Source: Halomicroarcula saliterrae
GTDB taxonomy: Archaea; Halobacteriota; Halobacteria; Halobacteriales; Haloarculaceae
NCBI RefSeq assembly: GCF_031624395.1
Contig: NZ_JAMQON010000002.1
Location: forward strand, 586,851 to 650,850
Length of the DNA: 64,000 nt
Direction of reading: 5' to 3'
Shown: piece after piece, positions 46,681-55,913 of the stretch
Position numbering within the stretch: the first letter of the stretch is position 1
Layout of the letters: each line of letters starts with the position of its first letter
Made by a program: the position numbers and the translations under genes
Notes under the pieces: model-generated
Database searches by the model: none
The model's input: only the letters and a program-made list of their open reading frames with translations
Told to the model about the DNA's origin: nothing

Positions 46681-48354
46681 TCAGCGAAGGCCGGCGCTCT
46701 CCGCAGCGTCCGTCTCCAGCGGGTCGACCGGATCACCGTCGTCATCGAACGCGCCCTGGTTGTAGAGGTCGACGAAAGGGCTGAACCGCTCAGGGAGGAC
46801 GGACAGCCCCTCCTCGTCGAGTGCGACGAGAGCCCGAATTGCGAACCGGCGTCGTTTCTCCGATCGGTTAGTCCCGACAGTCTCGACCAGTGTCTCGGTC
46901 AAGCCGTCCGGAACAGTTTCCCAGTGCTCAGCCGTCTCCTCGATTAATTGCGAGTGCTGGTAGCGAAGGGGCGGCTCCCATTCGGCACGGGCGTAGGCAT
47001 CGGGAACGACGTGGGCCCCGAGGTTCGGATGGGCGTCGACGAGTGCGGACATCGTCTTCCGGACATCACTTCTTAGCAGGTTCTCCGCGAGAATTTCCGG
47101 GACACCTTCGATGGCAGCTGGGTTCCGGTCGGCCACGTCGACCACGAGGTTGCGGTAAAACCGCGAGCTGTAGTCGAGTTCACCCTCGACGAGTAGCCGA
47201 TAACCCTGGCGGAGCTGGTCAGCGACGAATTCCGGGTGGTCTGGTGCGAGGAGCGCGAGCGGGTCGTTCCCGTCGGTTGCCGCCGTATCTTGGGCGATCA
47301 CGGCGGCCAAGGTCTCACCGGGCGGGTCAAACGAGTGGTCGGCAACACGGACGAGCCGCGAGAGCCCGATCAGATACGGGTCGTCGCTCCGCCATCGGTC
47401 GGTCCTCGTGTTCGTGACCGTGAATCTTTGCCGGAGGTGTTCGTACACAGGGCCGACCGCGTCTTGTTCGACCAGCGCCACCCGCAGTGCGAGACGCGGG
47501 AATCGTCGGCCCATCGCTCTGGGATCGTCACGCTGGGCCGCAGTGATGACATCGTCCGCGATGTCCCCGACAGGGACAACACCCGCCGATACGAGCGTAT
47601 CCAGCAGGCGAGCCGCCCACGTACGGACCCTGCGGCGCTCGTCGTGAAGGCGTGCCGCGATCGCAGTGCCATGACCAGCCAGGAGTACCGCGTCGTACTC
47701 GTCGAATCCCTGCTCAAGCGTCATGAGCGCCGCGTGACGGGCCGACGCGACTGGGCGGGTGTAAGTGCAGTATCCGTTCACCGGATCCCCGAACGTCTCG
47801 ACAAGGCTTTCGACGGCGGTCCCAGGGTCGGGATGAGCGCCGAGCAGGGCCGCTCCGTGTTCGAAAAATATCTTCCCGATTCGTCGTCGGACCGCAGGAT
47901 CGGGGTCGTGTAACCGCTCAACCAACGTCGCGGCGATGTGTTCCGACGGCAGTGGTCGGAACTCGGTATCATCGAGCGCCTCCTCTATAATGTCCCCGAG
48001 TCGGTGAGTATCTGCCGCTGCCTGGCGGACGACCGGGGACTCATCGTCGAGCGCGTCGAAGGCTGCTGCCGCAAATTCGGCCCGATCGGTGATATTCTGG
48101 TCCGCATAGTACCTTTCGCCATAGACGCCGACGTGACTGGCGATAACCGCACCGACGCTCCTGACGGTGGGATCGTCGTCGCCGAGCATGGCCAAAGACT
48201 GTGTGAGGAGGGCTGGTGGAAGGTTCCCCCACGTGTTGACGTCATCAAGCAGCACCTCCTGGATTTGTATCGCGATTGCGGCCCGTTCATCCGGGTCGGC
48301 CCCGTCGAGTCGGCGAGCCAGGTCTGCGAGGCCGGTAGAGTCAGACGGCGGCAT
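46681..48354 (-). CDS. HEAT-repeat-like protein
   Basis: 557 aa, built almost entirely of paired helices: DPTVRSVGAVIASHVGVYGE, DESPVVRQAAADTHRLGDII, DPDPAVRRRIGKIFFEHGAA, RRRVRTWAARLLDTLVSAG. These are ARM/HEAT-type repeats used for protein or nucleic-acid scaffolding. There is no catalytic motif. The ATG at 48354 lies inside the 3' end of the small upstream gene (14-nt overlap), so they are coupled. An in-frame upstream extension to 48498 only reads the shadow of that gene. It lies at the edge of the island; a role in defence is possible but unproven. Confidence 0.72.
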   Translation of the reverse strand: MPPSDSTGLADLARRLDGADPDERAAIAIQIQEVLLDDVNTWGNLPPALLTQSLAMLGDDDPTVRSVGAVIASHVGVYGERYYADQNITDRAEFAAAAFDALDDESPVVRQAAADTHRLGDIIEEALDDTEFRPLPSEHIAATLVERLHDPDPAVRRRIGKIFFEHGAALLGAHPDPGTAVESLVETFGDPVNGYCTYTRPVASARHAALMTLEQGFDEYDAVLLAGHGTAIAARLHDERRRVRTWAARLLDTLVSAGVVPVGDIADDVITAAQRDDPRAMGRRFPRLALRVALVEQDAVGPVYEHLRQRFTVTNTRTDRWRSDDPYLIGLSRLVRVADHSFDPPGETLAAVIAQDTAATDGNDPLALLAPDHPEFVADQLRQGYRLLVEGELDYSSRFYRNLVVDVADRNPAAIEGVPEILAENLLRSDVRKTMSALVDAHPNLGAHVVPDAYARAEWEPPLRYQHSQLIEETAEHWETVPDGLTETLVETVGTNRSEKRRRFAIRALVALDEEGLSVLPERFSPFVDLYNQGAFDDDGDPVDPLETDAAESAGLR

Positions 48355-48709
48355 GGATCCCGTAGCGCATCCGGTAGTAGTCGAAATGTTCCCCGTACCA
48401 CCAGCGGCCAGGAGTCGTGTGTAGTTCGTCGGTCTGGTCCGCCGACTCGTCGAACTGGTCGTAGTATTCGCTGACGGTGGCACCTTCACCACCCTCATGC
48501 GATGCGACCCAGACGAGTCGGTCGATATGACGGCTCACTGTACGGAGTTCCGACACTGGTGCGGTGTAGTACTCCCCGAACAAGACTACCGAATCGTCGA
48601 CCTGTTGCCCACCTTGCGCCCATTCGGTGTCGAGTCCTGCGTCGAGTACCGCCTCCGGATTGCCATCCTCTGCTAATTCCGCGACGACCCAGTACTGATC
48701 TTCCGCCAT
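48341..48709 (-). CDS. Hypothetical acidic partner of the HEAT-repeat protein
   Basis: 122 aa. It starts AEDQYWVVAELAEDGNPEAV and is rich in aromatic and acidic residues toward the end (WWYGEHFDYYRMRYGIHAAV). No motif is recognised. It overlaps the HEAT-repeat gene by 14 nt, so the two are co-expressed and may form a complex. Confidence 0.65.
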   Translation of the reverse strand: MAEDQYWVVAELAEDGNPEAVLDAGLDTEWAQGGQQVDDSVVLFGEYYTAPVSELRTVSRHIDRLVWVASHEGGEGATVSEYYDQFDESADQTDELHTTPGRWWYGEHFDYYRMRYGIHAAV

Positions 48710-48793
48710 AGCGAAGGGTCACAGTAATCCCACTAAATCCTGTGGGACAGTCGCATGATCGACTTCCACGACCACTGAGCGATACGTTCTAGC

Positions 48794-49030
48794 TTGTATG
48801 TGATCAGAGATCATGAACCCGAGAGCATTCGCGAGACAGCACGACTGGTCGGCCGTGACAAGAAGAGCGTTCACGAAGGACTGACGACACTCGAAGTGCT
48901 GGGCGTCATCCGCTTCGAGGCAGCCGGGCGGGCAAAGAAGCCGGTATTCACCTACGACGAACTCGTCGTAATGCCGCTTGCGCACGATACCGGAGCCCGG
49001 GCTACTGCCGCCCGCTATTCTAGCCACTGA
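48794..49030 (+). pseudogene. 5'-broken HVO_A0114-type HTH regulator
   Basis: The frame reads YVIRDHEPESIRETARLVGR then KSVHEGLTTLEVLGVIRFE and KKPVFTYDELVV, the HTH and wing of the HVO_A0114-type DNA-binding family. Family members have about 50 more residues in front. Here the preceding codons TERYVLA lie in a different frame, with stops further upstream, and only a TTG is available as start. The C-terminus after VVMPL also looks altered. It is treated as a decayed regulator. Confidence 0.55.
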
Positions 49031-49343
49031 GACATATTTGTGCTCGATCCACCCATCTACTCTCGTTTACTCACAACGTTTTATCAGACGATGTCAAACC
49101 AGCCGACAGGCCAGAGCCATCCCACTGATTGACGGGAATAGCCAATTCTCAATTAGCCTATTCTGAATTAGTCTATTCGAGCGTTTATTTAGACAGATCC
49201 ATCGGACCGACTGCGAGGCCTATTGAAGCTACCCGCACCTATCGAGGGCGGATAAAACTACCGAGGACGGGGAGACAGAGAGTAACAACAATCACTATAA
49301 TCCACACAAACTACAAGATGTTCTATCTTTAGCTACTAGATAG
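49031..49343. other. AT-rich promoter region of the left flanking gene
   Basis: No gene is supported. The short ORFs at 48978-49166 and 49129-49332 lack coding character. The stretch contains a cluster of related short repeats (49136-49178) and several TATA-like runs, and leads to ATG 49344. Confidence 0.55.
49136..49178. promoter_or_regulatory. Three related 13-14-bp sites
   Basis: GAATAGCCAATTC (49136-49148), AATTAGCCTATTC (49151-49163) and GAATTAGTCTATTC (49165-49178) are variants of one site. The first is inverted relative to the others; the last two repeat with about one-and-a-half-turn spacing. It is a possible operator for the gene at 49344. Confidence 0.4.
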
Positions 49344-50513
49344 ATGGTAGCAAGCGAGGAGTTCTACGAACTCCCTCAGGAAGATCAGCAAAGCCTAGTG
49401 GCTGACCGGCGGGTGATTCTTAATCAGTCGCCAATAAATAAGATCCCTGAATACGGAGCACCTATTCGAGTTCTCGATAAGCCGCTTGCTACAGTAATAT
49501 TCGATAAGCTTCGGAGTAGCCAGTACACAATCTCTGAACTCGCCAACGAGATTGGGGTTCGGGAAAAACATGTGCGGCACATCATCAACAAGCATCGCCA
49601 CCGGAGGTTCGAGGACTTGCTCGAAGAATACCAAGCAGTCTTGCGGGCAAAAGACACCAGAGGGCCTGCCGTTGTGTATTCGCTTGAGTCTGTCCCGTAC
49701 TTTGCACGGGTGGTAGATCCGACACTGAGTTGTTCGCTGCTTAGGTGGACCGATGAGCTCTTAACCAGGTTTGACACCACCAGACAAATTCCCGGTGGCA
49801 AAGTCACTGAAATCGACGAGGATTACGCCTTCGTTATTGCAGATTACTGGGGTTTCGACCCCGACGACGCGTTCGACTATCTCACTGAATTCAATCGGCG
49901 GTATGTCGAAACCGCGCTCGGGCCGCTTCCCGTGGTCGAAACCGAAGAGCAATACGGAAGCGTACGGAACCGGTTCGCTGAACCTGCAACCGTGCAATCG
50001 AGACGGAAGAATATTGATGGAAACACACCGCAGCGTAAAGTCGAAATGTTCGCAGACGAGTATGACACCGGTGCATTGGGAATGAGTTTTTTCCAATGTT
50101 TCTCGTTGACCATGTTCGACCTGATGGAATATGCATGCCATCGAAACCCGGCAATCGAGGATGTAATCCAAGAACAACTTGAGAAGGCACTCGAGTGGTT
50201 AGAACCCGAATCCGAGGAGGGGGGATACGCGCCGCCGCAACCAGAGCAAGAACCCACCGTAGTTGGGGACCCGGGACAGTCCGAGACAGGGCAAACTACA
50301 GATGGGTCGGATGAAGGCCTCAACTGGAACGAGCGGGAACTACTCATTGAGCTTGTCGGGCTAACGCAGGAGTTGGGCGGTCTTCCGTCGGAGACAGATA
50401 TCGACGATCAAACGCCATACTCTCATGAGGAATATGAGCAACAGTTTGGGTCACTTATGAACGCATTCAGGCTAGCAGGAATTCTCAGCGAGGGGGTCTC
50501 AACGTCACAATGA
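49344..50513 (+). CDS. HTH protein, left flanking paralogue of the island system
   Basis: 389 aa. A helix-turn-helix lies near residues 60-82 (YTISELANEIGVREKHVRHI). The core at 110-290 carries DPTLS (125), DYWG (167) and LGPLPVVE (192), followed by a basic SRRKNI and an SFFQCFSLTMFDLMEYA helix. The C-terminal 70 residues follow an acidic Pro/Gln-rich linker. The same core, with the same motif order, is found in the protein at 62882-63868. I know no family name. It converges on the five-gene operon. It may recognise DNA or tie the system to its target. Confidence 0.75.
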   Translation: MVASEEFYELPQEDQQSLVADRRVILNQSPINKIPEYGAPIRVLDKPLATVIFDKLRSSQYTISELANEIGVREKHVRHIINKHRHRRFEDLLEEYQAVLRAKDTRGPAVVYSLESVPYFARVVDPTLSCSLLRWTDELLTRFDTTRQIPGGKVTEIDEDYAFVIADYWGFDPDDAFDYLTEFNRRYVETALGPLPVVETEEQYGSVRNRFAEPATVQSRRKNIDGNTPQRKVEMFADEYDTGALGMSFFQCFSLTMFDLMEYACHRNPAIEDVIQEQLEKALEWLEPESEEGGYAPPQPEQEPTVVGDPGQSETGQTTDGSDEGLNWNERELLIELVGLTQELGGLPSETDIDDQTPYSHEEYEQQFGSLMNAFRLAGILSEGVSTSQ

Positions 50514-50601
50514 GTAGGAGGCAATAGGTTTGCAGGCCACCAACGTGCGAATCAGTTCCGAGAGTCAAGCCCCTGCCTTGTTCGACTGAGAACCTCGTCG
50601 G

Positions 50602-53600
50602 CTACAGGTCTATGAGTTGTTCAGTCAACGTGTTTCGGGCGAGAGTCTCTTCATCACCGAGGATTGTGACGTGCTCAGCGGCTGAAAGTAACGTGTAAAG
50701 TGTCTCGATGTTGTTCACGGGAGGACGAACGATGTTTTCGTCGTTTGCGACGGTGAGGGACACGATTGCGTTTTCAGCGATGTCGCCATCGAGGGCGTCT
50801 GGGGTGACAACTGGGATGTCGAGACCGCGTTCACTAAGTTCTGTACCGATAGCAACGGCCTGTGCCTCAAAGGGCGTAACGATAATCGAGCAGTCCTGAT
50901 TGGCAGCCAGCTCAGCTGCGGCTTCTGCTTCTTGCGGATTGGAGACAAGTCGACGTGTGAAATACGGTGTTTCGGCGAGGTTGATATCAACGGTGACAAC
51001 GTGCCCCGTTTCGCGATTAGGCGCAACGTCATTGTTTTCGACCTGGAAGCGGGCCTCGCCGAAGGTGTAGGTCTGGCCAACTCGGAACTCGGAAGCATCA
51101 ATGGCGTTCAAGTCATCAAGTTGTGAGGCAACATAAAGTGCATCCCCACGGTCAACCGCTTCTAAGAAGATGTCTCGGGGTTGGTCGGTTTCGCCGGCTG
51201 AATGAATCCGCCGCTCGATGGTCATGTATTTTTCAGCGCGTTTTTCTTCGCCGGGTACGTGATGGAACGATGCTGATCCGCCAACACCGTTCAAGTCGGT
51301 ATCAAGTGGCTCGAAGAAATCGGCGACAGGCGACGCCGCCTCTCCTTGGATAGAAATCGATGTCGCCGAATCGCTGGACATTGTGCTGAACCGTTTGTGG
51401 GCATTAACGAAGTAGGATTCTGCAAGCCCTTTCTCACGGGCATCTTCGCTCACCATTTCTGGGCCCTCTCGGTTGATATCGCCGACCGCGACTGTTCGGT
51501 CCCCAAGTTCCCGGAGGAAAACGAATTCGGGTTCAGTTAGGGTCTCCGCACCCAGGAGGACGACCGCATCAAAGAACCGGTCCGAATGTGACCGGTGTGA
51601 CTCGTCGCCCTCGGTCATCGAATGGAAGACACCTTCCTGCAACGCATACTGAGCTCGCGAGAGGAGAACATTAGACTCGTCAATTGCTTGATATAGCTGG
51701 TGGGAGTTGCTGTCTGGTCCATAGGCGTTGTCTCGGTCGACGAACCCGTCGACGTGGATTACATCGTTCCCCTCGATGAGATGGTCAGCCATTGTCTGGA
51801 ATTCCGAGAGCCGAGCACCTAGTACCAGAACTCGTTGGTCGGACTCGTTAATCGGGTCGCCATCAAGGGAGCTGAGTCGTGTCTGCGTGATTGTTTGGAC
51901 AAGTTGTGTGAGTTTTGCTGAACGACTGACTCGAGCTGGTAAATCGATGAACACCTGCCGGTTATCGAGATAGTCTGTAATCTCGCTGATTGCGTGAGGC
52001 GCAATTCGTTGGGATTGTGTGGATATCTCTCCGGATTCTCGGAGTCGCGGGTCGAGACCGATTCGTTGGGCGTAGTCAAGTTCCGAGAGCAGGCGTCGGG
52101 GCAGTGATGTTGACTCTAGAGCTCGCTCCGCTTGATACGTGGTCGCTGACTGTTTGTACCGAGGGGCAGGTGAGCCGTCAAATTCGAAGATATGGTGGCC
52201 GTCTTGGGTGCCACAGTAGGTGGCGACGGCGTGACTATCTTCGTTTGCTGGGACAAGTCGGACAACAGTACCAGGTTCAAACTGGCGACTGCTATCCCCG
52301 GAATAGGTTAGTCGCCGTGCAGAGAGCTCCGACTCAAATGAGAGTTTCGACAGTTGCATGCCTGCGTGTTCCAAAACCTCGTCAGTCATCCGAGCCATCG
52401 TTTGGCCGGCATCCTTTCGAGCGCGTTTCTCCTCTTGGAGCGCCGAGCGCAGTTCGTTGTAATGATCTGTGACACTAGGGTTCCGATATTCGAGTCGCTG
52501 GTCGCACTCGTGGTAGAGCGGGCACTCGGTCGTCACCTCGCCCTCCGCATTCGTCTCGTGGCACGCCCATCGCCGCTCCGATTGACAATGGAATTTACAA
52601 GCGGAGGGGAGTGTCTGCCCGGTGCCGGCGCCGCTGCCAATCGTGTCCTCGTCCTTGAAGTAGCACCCGGAACAGTTTCTGTCGTACGTGGTTGGAACCG
52701 CGAACGAGTCTCGTAGCGTCGCCGCCTGGTTGCGGAGTTCCATGATATCGATGAGGTGATCATGCTCCAGTTCGACGCGCTCGTAGACGGGTGCAGACTC
52801 GGTTTCCAAGCTTGGATAAATCACCATGCCCGGCGGGAGCTCGTCTAATGCTTCGTCGATACTTGTTCCTTGATCAAGGGCTTCTAGTAACAAACCGAAC
52901 ATATATAATCGTAGTTGGAATCTATGCTGGCGTTGCATCCCGTCTTCGAGGAAATAGTTGGTTTTTAGATCGAGGGCGCGCCCATCAATCAAAAGATCGA
53001 CGCGACCATTGAGACCATATGCGTCGGCGATAGTCCGCTCAGTTTCGAGGTTTTCAGTTCCCTGAATGAGTTGGGTGAATGTCCGATCTGTAAGCAGATT
53101 CCGAATGGCGGCCTCAGCGAATTCTTTGATGTCATTAGTGCTTACCCAAGCAAGCCGGCACAATGTCATTTCCATCGAAAAACTTTCCTCAATGACAGTG
53201 CCGAGCAATGTCTCGATATCACCGTCTGTCCATCCGGACTGGAAGTTCGTAGCGAATTCGGGGTCCTCTATCGCGCGTTCCAACGCGCGGTGAGCGATTT
53301 TACCTTTAATCGCGCCTTTCGAAATATCGTAGCGTTTTGGATTGTAGACGTTTTTTTCGTACCGCAGGTCATAGATCCGTGGGCATTCGTTTGCCGACCG
53401 CATCTCGCTTTTTCCGATCGTCATGTCGGGGTTCCGGACGAACAGCGAGGTCACGTTTAGATACCACTTGTCTTCGCGATACACAGGGATTGCCCGGACG
53501 AGTAATTCCTCACCTCGCTGGAGGGGTACCATATCTACGAGGTTTTGAATGGCCTTGTCCGTTTCTTCAAGACGGCCCCATTCTGAATCCTCGTGCCAGA

Positions 53601-53811
53601 ATGAGAGTAGGACGTCCTCGCTGAGTCGTGCTGTTGGGTCATCGACGGGGTACAGAGTCTTTTCACCGCCGGTCATACCCGTCGACGGGATTCCGGTTAC
53701 TTCGCACCGGATCGTGAGTTCCTTCTCTTGGAACGCCTGTGCAGGTTGGGACAAATCCTTAATTGCATATTGATCTTCGTTCTGAACAACATCGTGTAGG
53801 GAGACAATCAT
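50602..53811 (-). CDS. Cas4/Dna2-type Fe-S nuclease with decayed SF1 helicase region
   Basis: 1069 aa. Residues 140-440 form a PD-(D/E)xK nuclease with Fe-S cysteines: C143 (SANECPRIYDLRY), H174 (GKIAHRALE), D272 (GRVDLLID), D281-L-K283, Q299/Y303 (QLRLY), C380/C383 (NCSGC) and C405/C409. This is the Dna2/Cas4/AddB arrangement. After it, residues 610-800 and the C-terminus follow a DNA2/UPF1 helicase layout, but Walker A reads FIDLPARVSRSAK without GKT, and Walker B/III read VVLLGAETLTEPE and VAVGDINREGPE. The ATPase is therefore probably dead. It is the last gene of the operon, starting in an ATGA overlap. Confidence 0.78.
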   Translation of the reverse strand: MIVSLHDVVQNEDQYAIKDLSQPAQAFQEKELTIRCEVTGIPSTGMTGGEKTLYPVDDPTARLSEDVLLSFWHEDSEWGRLEETDKAIQNLVDMVPLQRGEELLVRAIPVYREDKWYLNVTSLFVRNPDMTIGKSEMRSANECPRIYDLRYEKNVYNPKRYDISKGAIKGKIAHRALERAIEDPEFATNFQSGWTDGDIETLLGTVIEESFSMEMTLCRLAWVSTNDIKEFAEAAIRNLLTDRTFTQLIQGTENLETERTIADAYGLNGRVDLLIDGRALDLKTNYFLEDGMQRQHRFQLRLYMFGLLLEALDQGTSIDEALDELPPGMVIYPSLETESAPVYERVELEHDHLIDIMELRNQAATLRDSFAVPTTYDRNCSGCYFKDEDTIGSGAGTGQTLPSACKFHCQSERRWACHETNAEGEVTTECPLYHECDQRLEYRNPSVTDHYNELRSALQEEKRARKDAGQTMARMTDEVLEHAGMQLSKLSFESELSARRLTYSGDSSRQFEPGTVVRLVPANEDSHAVATYCGTQDGHHIFEFDGSPAPRYKQSATTYQAERALESTSLPRRLLSELDYAQRIGLDPRLRESGEISTQSQRIAPHAISEITDYLDNRQVFIDLPARVSRSAKLTQLVQTITQTRLSSLDGDPINESDQRVLVLGARLSEFQTMADHLIEGNDVIHVDGFVDRDNAYGPDSNSHQLYQAIDESNVLLSRAQYALQEGVFHSMTEGDESHRSHSDRFFDAVVLLGAETLTEPEFVFLRELGDRTVAVGDINREGPEMVSEDAREKGLAESYFVNAHKRFSTMSSDSATSISIQGEAASPVADFFEPLDTDLNGVGGSASFHHVPGEEKRAEKYMTIERRIHSAGETDQPRDIFLEAVDRGDALYVASQLDDLNAIDASEFRVGQTYTFGEARFQVENNDVAPNRETGHVVTVDINLAETPYFTRRLVSNPQEAEAAAELAANQDCSIIVTPFEAQAVAIGTELSERGLDIPVVTPDALDGDIAENAIVSLTVANDENIVRPPVNNIETLYTLLSAAEHVTILGDEETLARNTLTEQLIDL

Positions 53812-55913
53812 GTGTTAGTCACCTCTGGAAGAGCAGTTTGTAGCAAACGCTTGTCGAGCATTTGCGTCTGGTAGCGATACGCATACATCGAGTCCTGCCG
53901 CTCGAGACAGTCTGGACAAGCTCGAATACACTGCTTGGTAATCTCTTCGACACGGTCTGCAAGTTCACTGAGGTCTCTGCGTTGTGAACCCCGGTTTGCG
54001 AACCGTTCGTACGTGTTCCGGACCCGGGAGTCGACGAAGGTCTCTTCTTCAAGCCCGAGAACGACGTCCATCGCTGTCGGCGTGCGAGTGAGGTCGTCTG
54101 CAATCCGCTGGTATGCCTGGGCAACCGCACCATAGAAACGAGCGAGTTCTTTCGTTTCGTAGAGTGATGCGATGCGGCGATTGAAGATAGAGAGCGTTTC
54201 TTCCTCATCAGCCAGGTCAGAACGACAGATGCCGGTAGCCGTATCCACAGCGAGGTCGAAGAGATCGCGTCGAATCGCGTCGTCATCACCATCGCCCCCG
54301 GTATAAATATCATAGAGGACAGACGCATCCCGTTCTGCAAGCAGTGACAATACCAGATCCTCAGCCAGGGAGATGTGACAAGAACACTGCCTTGAGAGTG
54401 GGTGATGGATGTCGAGTTCCCCGTCTTTGAGTCGTTTGAACACTTCCTTGCTGGTGCCGGCGCCACCCTGTATCGAGTCGTAGAGAGCGATTTGGACAGC
54501 TTCAACATCTTTACTCTGGTAGTTGGCGTCGTACCAGGTTTCGAAGTCGCTGCCTCCGAGACCGGCTTTAACGGCCCAACCGGCGACGGCATTCTGCAGA
54601 GAGTGGACGAGCACTTGTTCGGCGAACTCCTGTTGGGTTGTGAGGGCTACACAGTGCTCCAGGATTTCTCGCAGTTCCTCAGTATGCTCCCTGAACAGGG
54701 TTTTGAGGTCTTCGCGCTCTTCTGTATCGTATCCTAGCAACCGGAGGCGGCTCGGCCCGGAATCGGGGATCACTTTATCAAGGACACCGCAAATCTCCTT
54801 GACTGACGACTTGAATACGGTTGCAGAACCGTCATCTACCGTCCGAAGCCAGTAATCTACGGCTTGCAGCGCTTTGAACACTGGTCCAACACTATAGACG
54901 TTCTGTATCGCTCGATCTTTGAAGAAGAGATCATCCCATAGTTCACGATATAATTGGGCGAAGCCGAGATCCCGCTGCAGTGACTCGTTCGATTCCAGTA
55001 CCGTCCGTACCGAGTCTTCGACCCAGTCTCGGGGCGTATCAAATAGGAGGACCTGGCTTTTTTCCTCGCTGGTTACGAATCCGACCCGATTGTCCTTATC
55101 GTTAAAATACCGGACAACCTCCGAGAATGTACGTTGGTCTTGGCGATACAGGGTTAGTACCGTCGCATAGTAGCACTTCAGAAAGACAGATTCGTCGGAG
55201 AAGACAATCCGACTAAATAGGTCGTCGCCAACTTCAGTGTCGAAACCTTCAATATCACCGCCGAGTCGGTGGAGGTGTTTGAACCAGAGAAAATTCGATG
55301 TGGGGTCGCTCATCCCTAGGTCAATCACGTCCTCGTCCAGGGCGTCGTCGGGTTTGTAATTCAGGACGTGATTATTGACGGTGTCAAAGAAGTAACGCGG
55401 TGATTCCGGTTCTTTGACGAAAATTTCTTCTGGGATATAGAGACCGACCTCGTCGGGCGTGTATCCAAATGGTGTGTACCCTTCCGAATCCATGGATCCA
55501 ATAATATCTTCGAGTGGGTAGTCGTCGCGGAATTCGAAGCCAGGTGTGATGTCAACGTAACCATCGCGTTGAGAAGCATCGAAGTCCCCGGTCCACATTT
55601 CGAAGTCCCACCGGCGTTTGTACCCGCCTGGCAAGTAGTATGACAGCATCAAGTCGAGTGGCTCCGAGTCGAGGAGGCCGCCCCCGTTGGATGTGACGGG
55701 AATGTTACCGCCAACCTGTTCAGAAATAAACGTTCCAGGGACAGTGAGTGGGCGCTCAGCTTCGGGATCGATTTCGAACAAGTCCGGGATATGGCAGTAT
55801 GGTTGAACGGGACCGTACCTGGTCCGCTCGGCGAGATCATCGTAGAAACGGACGATGGATTCAATTCGTGTCTGGAGTTTTCGCTGGTTGCTCCTCTTGT
55901 CACTATCACTCAT
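53808..55913 (-). CDS. DUF1998-like cysteine-rich protein
   Basis: 701 aa. A long N-terminal region lacks known motifs. The C-terminal third has CSCHISLAEDLVLSLL, a helical region, and a terminal CIRACPDCLERQ cluster, followed by a hydrophobic/basic end (LDKRLLQTALPEV). This matches DUF1998 proteins such as DrmB, which bind zinc and work with a separate DEAD-type helicase. Its neighbour upstream is exactly such a helicase, joined by a 4-nt overlap. No nuclease motif is visible. Confidence 0.7.
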   Translation of the reverse strand: MSDSDKRSNQRKLQTRIESIVRFYDDLAERTRYGPVQPYCHIPDLFEIDPEAERPLTVPGTFISEQVGGNIPVTSNGGGLLDSEPLDLMLSYYLPGGYKRRWDFEMWTGDFDASQRDGYVDITPGFEFRDDYPLEDIIGSMDSEGYTPFGYTPDEVGLYIPEEIFVKEPESPRYFFDTVNNHVLNYKPDDALDEDVIDLGMSDPTSNFLWFKHLHRLGGDIEGFDTEVGDDLFSRIVFSDESVFLKCYYATVLTLYRQDQRTFSEVVRYFNDKDNRVGFVTSEEKSQVLLFDTPRDWVEDSVRTVLESNESLQRDLGFAQLYRELWDDLFFKDRAIQNVYSVGPVFKALQAVDYWLRTVDDGSATVFKSSVKEICGVLDKVIPDSGPSRLRLLGYDTEEREDLKTLFREHTEELREILEHCVALTTQQEFAEQVLVHSLQNAVAGWAVKAGLGGSDFETWYDANYQSKDVEAVQIALYDSIQGGAGTSKEVFKRLKDGELDIHHPLSRQCSCHISLAEDLVLSLLAERDASVLYDIYTGGDGDDDAIRRDLFDLAVDTATGICRSDLADEEETLSIFNRRIASLYETKELARFYGAVAQAYQRIADDLTRTPTAMDVVLGLEEETFVDSRVRNTYERFANRGSQRRDLSELADRVEEITKQCIRACPDCLERQDSMYAYRYQTQMLDKRLLQTALPEVTNT

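Noticed and set aside
49031..49332. Short ORFs at 48978-49166 and 49129-49332
   Set aside because: Composition is not acidic, starts are poor and there are no motifs; they cross an AT-rich promoter region.
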